From Aquanectria penicillioides (Eukaryota > Ascomycota > Sordariomycetes > Hypocreales > Nectriaceae): 64,000 nt of DNA. Shown piece after piece: positions 50,908 to 60,848 of this stretch. The position numbers and the translations under genes were made by a program. Below the pieces are notes generated by a model. The model saw only the letters and a list, made by a program, of their open reading frames with translations, was not told where the DNA came from and ran no database searches. The number at the start of each line of letters is the position of its first letter. Within the stretch, counting starts at the first letter, position 1. The stretch is taken from assembly GCA_003415625.1 (NCBI GenBank), contig PYIU01000006.1, positions 2,356,001-2,420,000 of the forward strand. The letters are read 5' to 3'.

Positions 50908-53900
50908 ATGGCGTCTGCAGCGAGGATCCCCATCGAACGTGAGTTGAACCGCCCCCCGGGCCAGAGCCGTTGGGTTGGCGTCCACGCCATCTTGTACCCG
51001 CCCTGCCGTTGGTGCCGATGGCCAGCGACTTGGGATCGCTCGACGTCTGCACTAGTATCCGCAAGTCATCGCAGCCCATACCATCTCGTCCCATGCAAAT
51101 AAGGCCACAGATGCGCACCGCACCACACGTGTGGACGACGGCACCCACGCCAGACAGCCCCGGGACTCGCATTCGCGTGGCGCCGGAGGTTCTGCAAGAC
51201 TCCGCTGCTGCTCCCTCGTTGTGGTCCGTCGTCTCGCAAATCTAATGAGCCAAGGTCAATTCAGCCCGTTCCGTTCATCTCTGACAAGTTTTGGGTGTGC
51301 TAGGAGAGAGGCCCCTTCTGCCGCTTTAGCCATCTTAGCCATCTCCGTCCCATTCTACCCATGGTACGTAGTACTATATCACTAGTTTCCCATCCTCCTT
51401 TTCGAAACGCCTTCCTTTCTTGTTCTCCCTTCTGCCCTGTTCGCCCTCTGAACCCGATCCACCTGTAAGTCTGTCATCATCGCTCGACTCATCCCATAAC
51501 CGAACCGGTCTCCGCCCTCCTTGACAAACCCCCGTCTTGCTCGACTCGCCCAACCCTCCCGACAGTTTGGGTCGTGTTAAGATTGGCACACCATCCCCCT
51601 CCCTCTTCCCAACCAGCGTCTTCCTGGTATCGACTATCCGGATTAGGATCCCGCCGTGCCTTCATTGTGGTCTGTCTTGGCAGTCTTTAGAGAGGGTCCC
51701 CCCCTAAGCCATCAGCACCGCTCGTGCGGTAGTTCTATTTGAGGGGATATCTAACGGCTGGTTCCCCCCTCCCCGCCAGTCGTTGCTGGCTGATGTTCAC
51801 CTCTTCACCTCTTCTGTAGTGGTGTTTTAAACTTCAGATATGCCCTGTTGTTGCTGCTCGAGGTGCATCGAGTAACTCTCTCAATGGGGATCCTACCTGT
51901 TTTAGATTCTCGTCCACGCTTGGTTCTCCCAGATACCCCGCCGGAGCTGGTGAGCCCGGGTGCCTCCTCGTACTCGTCCAACTCGTCGCAGTCCGCGGAC
52001 CAACAACCTTGGATTTCACCTGCACTTACTTCTTCTTCCATGCCCAAGTATGAGAAGCCCATGACAACCGACATGTCTGTGGATCAGAGCGTGGAAGGAG
52101 GACAAGGCCGCCCAGAAACGGCGGCCGGAGGTGCACCTCGTCAACAGTTGCCATCGTTGAGTAGTTTATTTGGACCTCCGTCGACTGCCCGTCCAATCCA
52201 CTCGCCTGGATCGGACCATCCAGCCACATACTCATCTACTTCTCCTCTGGACCGCCCTCGCGCGCCATCCGGTGATAGGCACCACCCGACTTCTTACTTC
52301 TCCCAAACTCTGTCCCCACCGGTGTCACAACCGCGGAGTTCTTACGACAACAAGTTTGAAACTGAACGGCACCCACCCCACACCTTGACTAGAGCGTTTT
52401 CAGGCCCAGAATCGCCCAGATACCGCGACGCCGAGCATGCTCGCCCAGTTTCGCGATCTGACGGACAGGCTGGAAAATGGCCTATGCAACAAGACGCTCC
52501 TCGGCACGAATACTCGCTGGGATCTCGAGACCCATCTTTCCGATCACCCCAGGACCAGTTTCGACTCCAGTTCCCAGGACCCAAGGATCGCGCTGCTCCT
52601 AGCTTCCCCGACCAAAGAACAGCCCATGGAGGGCCGAACCCTCCTCCCACACCCACAAGCACCGTTGCCTCTGAAGGCGTTCCATCGAAGGATGGCCTGG
52701 GCCCTAAGATCTGGACCGGCACCCACTTCCTGCCTCGGTTTGTACGAGCTGCCGAAGTTCCTGGAGAAGGAATGTGCTACTTCTACGACGATGGTAGCCA
52801 TTGCAAGACAGTTATCGATGGCGAGGCGGTGAATGCACACTGGGGTGTGACGAAGGCAGGGAAGCCTAGAAAACGACTCGCGATCGCCTGCGTGACTTGC
52901 CGCGAGAAGAAGATCAAATGTGATCCAGACTATCCTCGTTGCGTTCAGTGTGAAAAGTTCGGTCGAGTGTGCAAGTTTAAGAATGCGTAAGTTTGCGAAT
53001 ATGGGACGGCTGTAGAGAGAATATCAACTAACTAGACCTCTAGTCCGAGAGGGGGTCACAATACTTCCCCGTCTACCCCACCGGCAGAGCTGGACGATAT
53101 GCGCAAGCTCAGCGGACCATCGAGACAGAATGAACTGCGAGTATCTGGGAGCGATACCAGCTCGCCCGTTTCTCCCAGAACTACCCTGCGCCAGCCCTCA
53201 CCAGATGTCGGACCCCACAAACGACTCCGAGTGGGCTACGACAGCTACGTTCCTACCGGGGAGCCAGCTGTCCCGATGACACTATCCGAGCCCGTCCGAG
53301 CCCAGTTTCCTGCACAGCAAGAGGCCGTGGAGTTGCCCCGTATTCCCGAGGACGTGTTGAGCAGGGCCTGGGCCACTGACCCGTCCCTGTCGGATCCTCA
53401 GTCTATCCGAGCTGTAATTTCACACTTTTTTGCCCACCTCGACAGCACCAAAATTATGCGATTTATCCCCGAAGCCTCATTCAAGGCATGGGTTAGCAAC
53501 CCGAACCACCGAAAATCTCCTGATGATCTTATGCTCCTATACAGTATTTTGGCTGTCGGCGTGGCATTGTCTGGAGGACCGAAAGCCATCGCATTTGAGT
53601 ATGCTCAGGTGGCACATTACGCTCAGCGAATGACCACTGTTGTTGGGTCACTGCAACTTACTCAGAGCAGGATTCTCCTTGCTCTCTACTATCTTTCTAT
53701 TTCTCGAATCCCAGATGCAAACGAGATGATCTCGGGAGCAATCTCCTCCATGATGTCGCTGAAACTCAACGTCGAGCTTGAAGAGTCCCAGGAGGCAAAC
53801 TTGATTACTTACCCCCTTGGAATGAATAAAGCAGGTTATCGCGAAGCGAGGAGACGGACATTTTGGTCGCTTTTCATGCTGGAACGACTAAACGGCTACT

Positions 53901-54817
53901 TCCCTGATCGACCAGCCATGATCAACGCCGAAGATATCTACACTCGACTCCCCACCGATTTTCAGAGTTTCGAACGCGAGATTGAAAGCTCGGCGCCCAT
54001 GTTCAACCCATATATTTCAAACCTGCCAGGCAATAGCGAGAGGGAACTCGGGGCATTGGCTTACCTTGTGGAGATGGTTCATATTTGGTCAACCGGTGTT
54101 TCCCAGATCTACAGGATGGCTCGCCGCACTGCGCTGTTGGAAACCGATTCGGAGCTTCGCAGAATCCACAAGCGAATCCAGGACTGGTATCATGCGCTAC
54201 CTTCTCGATTGCGATTTTCGTCATCGAACTTGGAATCCTCTGCTCTTGCAGGGGAGCTCGGACCGTTTCTGAGCATGCACTTGTTGTATAGCCATGCTTT
54301 GATCAAGCTGAGCCGCCACAATGTTGCGGGCGGCCGATCATCCCCCCAGACGACGTCTCTTCATGTCCAGCAGTGTTTTGAACACTCTACGAACGTTTTG
54401 GATGTGATCAAGGCCCTCTTAAGACTCCACAGAAATGGTCAAGATGTTGTTGGTGCCTTCCCGCCAGTGATGTCCATGGTAGTGATTGAAGCCGTGGACG
54501 TCTTGACCGCTAGTGGACGACTGTCACATCTTGGCGATGTGGTTGAAAATGTTAGAATCGCTCTGAGCATCGTGGATGCCATGGGGGCTATCTGGGAAGA
54601 CTCTCGAGGTGCTCGAGAGGCTATTGATAGCCGACTTGGACTGCTTCTTCGAATTCGGGATCGCGGCGCTCAGCCTACCAGCCCTGTCGAAGGCTACCGC
54701 ATCGTTTACAGTGCAGAGGAGCATGGTGACGAGAAGAGTCTCCGATGGCAAATTCACAACCCCCTCGAGCGCCTCTATCCTAAAGAACTGGACAACATTT
54801 ATTCTACAACCATTTGA
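50908..54817 (+). CDS. Zn2Cys6 transcription factor with fungal-specific regulatory domain
   Basis: Predicted nuclear, DNA-binding regulator of about 961 residues. The binuclear zinc cluster is complete: CX2CX6CX6CX2CX6C (residues about 339-366, starting CVTCREKKIKC), preceded by a conserved segment containing WGVTKAGKPRKRLA. The first ~300 residues are Ser/Pro-rich and disordered-looking. After a 57-nt intron (52987-53043, CTAAC branch) comes the middle homology region, with REARRRTFWSLFMLERLNGY, typical of fungal-specific transcription factor domains. For the start, I favour an ATG at 50908 (MASAARIPIE) with a GTGAGT donor at 50939. It is spliced over 967 nt to 51906, giving a phase-perfect join to SRPRLVLPDTPPELVSPG. 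The alternative is the in-frame ATG at 51884 (MGILPVLDSRPRL) with no first intron. I do not recognise the named orthologue. It stands beside a 14.6-kb gene desert, which hints at complex regulation. Confidence 0.88.
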
Positions 54818-57300
54818 ACAGCTGGCTGGGTTCTTGTTTTCGACCTAGCATCACAGACGACCCAACGCACAGAAACGAGCTTCTGCGCATTTCTTATTCC
54901 TTATTTGTCTTGTCTTTTCTTGCATTGTTTGGCGTTGCATACTGCTAGCATTGGGGCCTGGTACCGGAGCATGGTTGATTTTTGGCCGCCCGATGGCATG
55001 GCCCGTTTGTTTTTCGGAGTACACGAGTTTCCTCCCATCTTCTCCGATTCTCGCCAGTGTATTATACTACTAATTGTGTTTCATTTGGGAGTGGAGTTGG
55101 GTATGTTTCTTTGGGAATTCTGGGCTAGGCTGCCCAGCATAGGAGTTTTGGACGCCATGTTTAGGGACGAATTGAAGGGTCATGTGTGACGACGTCATGC
55201 ATGATATGCCGGGACATTTTAGCTAGGGAATCATTCACTCAACACCGCCGTGTTTTGCGGAGCCGAATTCAAAGACATTAAACTCTTCCCAATACAGCCT
55301 GTGAAATGAGGGTACAGTATCCGTACATGGAGCATACATACGGTATAGTATAGTCCAGGGGAGTATAGCAAATCTTCCTCTTGAATGTAGAAACAAGGAT
55401 CTACGCCCCGGGGACGCCCGGCCCCAGAGCAGCCAGGGTCGAGCGAGACAAAGAGACGGTAACAAGATGCGAGTGTGCGGTCTGACTGCAAACATGGCAT
55501 GGCAGGGCATGCCATTGCACTGGCGTCGCACACGCCACCCCATGTTGCGCTCCCCCTGTCGCCACGTCGACGGTAAATCGTGCACAGCCATCATATCTGC
55601 CGCTCAAGTCCTATAAGGCACAACGCTAGGCGGCCGTTGTCGAGCGCCCGCGCATCTACGGCACATGTGAGCGTCATCCCGCCGGGAAGCGCGCGATCCT
55701 CCCTGTAGGTCAGGTGTAACATGGGCGGTGCCGTCTTGACTTGGATGGTATCCATAGGCGCGCCTGAGCTTATGCACGCAGAACTGGATTTGGAAAAAGT
55801 GCCTGGAGGCTAGCAGCTTCAGGCGAGACAGGGGATGAACAGGCTGCCGAAGGGTGCACAGGCTGAGCGGGAGGAGAGGGGCAATTCAGGCAGAATCTCT
55901 CGCCTTGTCGAAGGATGAACTCGTGTGACATGTTTGGGAGGAGAACGCCTCGGAAGGATGGGATGGGGTGGGGGGCGTGCGACGAGGGCATCGGAGAAGG
56001 ATGGGCTTGGGGCTTATAGAGACCACCAGGTAGAGGTATATGTAGAGATGGGGTATATATATCGGTATGGGGATGGCGGGAGTACTATGCTGCACGGAGT
56101 AAGGGGGGAGGAGGGCTTGGATGGATGGAAATAGTGTTGGACTGGGGGTTGAAGTGTAACGGCGACGAGATGGCTACATGATACATCTAGGTATCCGTAT
56201 CCGTACATGTACTTGACATTGGGTATCTTGCTGGGCTTTTTGCGGGGGATGGGCCTGGGGCCTGGGGCCTGGGGCCTGGGGCATGGGGAGTGATGGTGGT
56301 GTGGGAGACAAGACGTTGCGTTGCGAGATGCAATGATCCGAGTGGTCCTTGGACGGGAAGGGAAAAGCAGAAGATGTGTTGGGAACGATCGAGACCTTGG
56401 GAGTAGTGATTTTATTTTTAGCCCCTCGGTATTCCACTGGGTTGAATGCGCCTCTAGAGAGGTTGTCGCGTGAGAGTTGGCAGGAGGATAAGTTCACGCT
56501 CTTCATATCACGAAGACGACTAATCAAGTCACAACTCAACGATGCTTTGCAATTGCGCGAAAAAGAAGCCGCGGCAACTCGTGGCCCGCGGGTCGGCTCT
56601 TGGACAGCCAACAGGGGAGCAGAAGCACTGTTTGATAGGCCCGCTGGTGGTGGAAGACCCCCCCGTTGCGTTTTGATTAGATTTGCAGAGGCAACATGGT
56701 TGGCTCACGAGCGATCGACGTGCTGTGCAGTGCCGTGGACTGTTCTGACTACAATACCTGCCTCGGCCGTTGAACCCAGGGTTGCAATTGTGTGCGATGT
56801 GATGCGATGCGATGCGATGCATGATGGGTGGACGACGAAAGACCCAGGAAGTGTAGAATCGGGTGGAGGAGCTAAGCCAATCTGGGACGGCTTGCCGCAG
56901 GGTGGTTCGTCGAGGGCAGTACGTACCTGGTCTAATCTGGAGGGCGATTTACTAACTCTAACCAACCTGGCAGTTGCCCACCTACCCAGGTACCTACCTA
57001 CCTACCTAGGTACCTACCTACCTAGGTACCTACCTAAGGAACGAACGAGGTAGGCAAGTACCTAGGTACCTACTTACCAACACCTTACCACCACCAAACC
57101 ACCAAGCGCTGGGCTGCCTAAGGTACCTACTTGTCTACTGTGGAAGCTTCAAGTTGCATCGCTTCTTCCCCCGCCTCTCGTCTCGCTTACACTCACTCCC
57201 CTCCGCCGCAGTCACATCCCGCCGGCGTCTGCGTGCCGAGCTCGTGCACACATATTCCACCTGCTGGGACGCGAGATAATGGACAAGGCAGCATCCCACA
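54818..57300. other. Intergenic region between regulator and WD40 gene
   Basis: About 2.5 kb holding the regulator's 3' UTR and the WD40 gene's promoter. Repeats include four GGGGCCT-like units near 56254-56287, GATGC units near 56796-56821, and a dense GGTACCTACCTA cluster at 56980-57075. No gene recognised. Confidence 0.5.
56980..57075. repeat. GGTACCTACCTA repeat cluster
   Basis: About a dozen units of TACC, TACCTA and CCTAGGTACC, in both orientations because the core is palindromic. It lies roughly 230 bp upstream of the WD40 gene's start codon, so it is in its promoter or leader. Confidence 0.85.
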
Positions 57301-58562
57301 ATGGGTTTTCCCGATGAGCCTTCAGCTCACCTGCTTGGCGCAAACGGTCAGTTCACCTCAGTTCACTTCAGCTCGCTACGCATCCTCCCTGCGTCTTTAG
57401 CCTCCATCGTCATCGTTCCATCCTCACGACCCTAAGTTCCGGTGTGGCGTTTCTCGCTTCTCTCTTCCCTTTCTTGCACTGCCTCGGGATTCCATTTTGT
57501 TTGATCTGGTCTCCGTCTGGCCTTGCTAACCATTATCCAGGTCCCGTCCATGCCGTTGCGTACTCAGCCTCGCCAGGGACGTACATCCTCACCGGCTCCG
57601 CGGACCGCTCCATCCGCCTCTATAACCCATTCCCCTCCACCACCATACCTGGCGAGAACCCCAAGCAAAAGCCCCCGGTGCCCCAGGGCCGTCTGATCCA
57701 AACCTACGCTGCTCATGGCTATGAGGTGCTAAGCCTCGCTGTCGCGAACGATAATGAGCGTTTCGTCTCTGGTGGTGGTGATCGTACTGTGTTCCTGTGG
57801 GATGTCTCCCAAGCCGTGACCACTCGCCGCTTTGGAGGCAACACCCAAGGTCATTCAGCCCGTGTAAACTGCGTTAGCTTTGCTGGGGACGGTGATTCCC
57901 TCGTCGTTAGCGGCGGCTTCGACACGACTATCCGCCTTTGGGATACCAAGAGTACAAGTTACAAACCCATCCAGGTCCTCACTGAAGCGCGCGATGCCGT
58001 GACCTCCATTGTCGTCCGCGGGCCGGAAGTCATCGCTGGAAGCGTTGATGGTCGCATTCGTAGCTACGATATCCGTATGGGTCGTTGCACCACCGACGTC
58101 ATCGGTGCGAGTGTCACAAGTGTGAGCCTCACGCGTGACGGGAGGGCTATGCTGGTTAGCAGCCTCGACAGCAAGTTGCGGCTTATGGACCGCGACAACG
58201 GCACCTGTTTGCGCGCCTACTCAGACCCAGAGTGGAGGAACGAAGAGTTCCGAGTACAGGCGCTCCTAGGAGGAAAGGAAAAATATGTCATTGCTGGCGA
58301 TGAGATGACGAGCGATCCAACGTCCAATGGCCAGGGAAGGATTTGGGCCTGGGATTTGTTAACAGGTCGATTAGTGGCTAAGGTGACGGTTCCTTGGGGA
58401 CCCCAAGGTTTTGAGCCGAAGAAGAAGGCTGTGGGAAGAGATGGAAAGGAGAAAACGAGAAACAACGTCATTAGTTGTATGGCGTGGCGACAAGACGGCT
58501 GGGGTGATCAGTTCTGCGTTGGTGGTACATCTGGTGTTGTTACAGTGTTTGGAGACTTATAA
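57301..58562 (+). CDS. WD40 repeat protein, WDR83/MORG1-like
   Basis: Beta-propeller scaffold resembling the MAPK organizer 1 / WDR83 family, which in animals binds ERK-pathway components and the spliceosome. Exon 1 (57301-57346) encodes MGFPDEPSAHLLGAN and is joined over a 194-nt intron (TGCTAAC branch, CCAG acceptor) through a split Gly codon to PVHAVAYSASPGTYILTGS at 57541. The product has 355 residues. Blade signatures include GSADRSIRLYNP, SGGGDRTVFLWDV and SGGFDTTIRLWDT. The HXG-type step before the first blade is replaced by LLGANGPVHAVAYS. The C terminus FCVGGTSGVVTVFGDL closes the propeller. An alternative longer frame beginning at 57444 would read through the intron and is rejected. 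The fungal role of this family is not well defined; assignment to WDR83 is by length and blade order. Confidence 0.88.
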
Positions 58563-59010
58563 CATGCTTTGATTGGTATCCGAGCCCAAACAAACAAGTC
58601 ACTCACTGGGAAATAGTACGAAATAGATAGTTCATGTCTGCTATTGTCTATATCAGAGAAGATGATTCATCGTATCCGTTCCAAGCTCGTGGCGCTAGGA
58701 AATATCTATGTCGCAATCCACACAAATTTATAAATTTGCTCCACCAGCGCCGAATTAAAACACACCAAGCATGTCCCTCCCCTCGGATCCAGAATACTCC
58801 CGTAATTCGTGTCCCGGTATATCCGAATTGTCTTTAATACATGAATACATGATCGACCCGGCTCTCTGCTTCTCCATACATACGGATACTTGGTGGGCGA
58901 GTATCGGGGCCGATCTGAAAGCAACAAGACTTGTCGCTTTGTGTGAGTGTGTGTGTGAGAGAGGGAGAGAGGGAGAGAGGGAGAGAGGGAGAGAGGGAGA
59001 GAGGGAGAGA

Positions 59011-59052
<42 letters not shown>

Positions 59053-59054
59053 CT
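58563..59054. other. Convergent 3' region with purine repeat
   Basis: Lies between the WD40 gene (+) and the mannosyltransferase gene (-). The right-hand part is a GGGAGAGA/GA repeat that ends 9 bp from the mannosyltransferase stop codon. Confidence 0.7.
58944..59046. repeat. GGGAGAGA minisatellite grading into GA microsatellite
   Basis: A short GTGT tract, then about seven 8-nt GGGAGAGA units, then a pure GA run. It is in the 3' UTR region of the mannosyltransferase gene, so its transcript would carry a CU-rich tract just after the stop codon. Confidence 0.9.
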
Positions 59055-60414
59055 TTAACCCAGGCCGTGAAACTTGAACCAGTTCGGACGGCAATCTTCG
59101 CGGTGCAGCCAAGCCTCTCCGTCGGTGAAGCGACCAGTAACACAGCCTCGACACTTGGGGGAGTTGGGGCAGTTGAAGAAGGGGATATGCTGATAACCAA
59201 TATCCCGGAACCTAGGAGATATTGTTGTTAGTGATGCCCAACTCGAGATACGAAACTGTACATACCAGTGAATTTTGCTGGCATCTTCAAACAGACCCAG
59301 AGCCACACTATGGACGGGAGCGTCTCCCCATCGCTCGTAGAAGAAGCCGCCAGCACGGTCAAGGTGATTGAAGTAGTCGTCGTAGACCTGGCTGCGCCAG
59401 AATTCCATGTCAGCGACCTCGAAGTTGCTCCAGAAGTGGCAGGTGGAGTAGCCGTTGGCCTTCTTGTTGTGGTTGGGGTTAACGGTATCGTCTGTCAACC
59501 ACTTGAGGGCGTTGTTCTGGTGGAGGTAGTCGGGGTGCTCGGCGAGGAACTTGACAGTCTCGGGCCAAAGAGTAGGCACAGTCTTGGGGTCGTCGTACAG
59601 GTTGACTGTGAAGCCGTATGTCTTGTTGTGGTCGTACATGTAGCGGAAGACATCGTAGTCGACGTCGCAGAAGAAGTGGACATTGGGTTCCACACGCCAG
59701 TAGTAGCGAATGTCCTTGAGGGCTGGATGCTTGTAGAAGAGACCGCTGTTCCACCTGCACATCTTGTGGTACGAGATCATGGAAGCATACTGAACTCCGC
59801 TCTTCTCGAGCATCTTGGCCGACTCTTCGTAAAGTTGGTTATCGATCCATGAGGGGGTGTCCCAGTGCTCGTCAGGGATGAGCTCTGCAAAACCGGGTTA
59901 GCGCTAGCAATGATAACGGAGCGATGGAAGGGGACCTACCGTAGTTGCACTTGGCCTTGGTAGCGGCGCTTGTCTTCTTGATGAAATCCTCCGTGAAGGG
60001 CTTGTCGTTGAAAAAGGTCCAGGGGTAGTTGAATTTGTGATTCCAAGTCCTCTCGAGATCCTTCATGGAAGAAACCATGGCATCAACTTCCTCATTTCTC
60101 ACGAGCGCCAACAGAGTGGCGGGGATGCGCTCGCTACTCTCAGTATCGGGGTTGTAATTTTCGCTCGTTCGCCTCAAGACACCTTCTGGTTCTCCGGTGG
60201 CTGTGTAAGGAAGGGCGTTAGTGGTGCCGCCTGCGCTGAGACGGACATATCGTCGCTACTTACGATCAAGATTGGGATCGCGCTCAAAGTTGACATAGCG
60301 ATCGGCTGGTCCATGGAAGGGAGACCACGAGGGAATGAAGAGATTGAACATCAAGAGTAGCCATAGCACCGTGGATATGACGATGAGCACTCGGGCCGGC
60401 CGCGCAATCGTCAT
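59055..60414 (-). CDS. Golgi alpha-1,2-mannosyltransferase, glycosyltransferase family 15 (KRE2/KTR/MNT1)
   Basis: Type II Golgi membrane enzyme that adds alpha-1,2-mannose from GDP-mannose to O- and N-linked glycans. Four exons (60414-60264, 60200-59940, 59884-59266, 59211-59055) join in phase to give 395 residues, a usual length. A short cytoplasmic tail with Arg residues precedes a membrane anchor at about residues 9-27 (VLIVISTVLWLLLMFNLFI). The catalytic domain shows ERIPATLLALVRNEEVDAMV, YPWTFFND, WRVEPNVHFFCDVDYD (the Mn/GDP-binding block) and CHFWSNFEVADMEFWRS, which contains the conserved Glu of the family. The C terminus HWFRDIGYQHIPFFNCP, spliced across the last intron, is also diagnostic. 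It is divergently transcribed from GCP5, 434 bp away. Which KRE2/KTR paralogue it corresponds to cannot be decided. Confidence 0.96.
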
Positions 60415-60848
60415 GGCGTCGGGAATGCGAAGGACTTCGAATGTAGCAATGGGCGGCTCCGATAAGTATCAATAATGTACGTTTTAGGAGTCCATAGAAG
60501 ACGATCGCGTACCACCAAAAAAAAAAACCTTCTGCGTTGAGATGCGTCTGCCGGTTGAATGTGCCTGGCCGTTGAGGGAGGCGACAGGGAGGATGTGAAA
60601 CTGGCAAGATGTTTAGTTAAAGGGGTCGATTTATCGGAGCTGATGCCACAAGATTGAGCCAATCAGACGCACGCAGGAACTAATTCACAAAGTGGAGCTG
60701 CTAATTTTGACGCGACAGACGCGCGCTCACATGCGTCATCTTGTCCCCACCATCACCACGCAGCTCATAGCTATGACATGGGAATTGTCTGGCTTCACTC
60801 GCACTTCAACATCAAAAACGAAAGCAATGGGAGTTTTGTGATCTAAAA
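60415..60848. promoter_or_regulatory. Divergent promoter between GT15 mannosyltransferase and GCP5
   Basis: Only 434 bp separates the two start codons, so the two genes share an upstream region. It contains an A11 run near 60519-60529. No specific factor site was recognised. Confidence 0.65.

Noticed and set aside
57444..57540. Extended WD40 start reading MAFLASLFPFLHCLGIPF
   Set aside because: This stretch lies in the intron: it ends in a TGCTAAC...CCAG acceptor, and the exon from 57301 joins in phase with a WD40-like lead-in.
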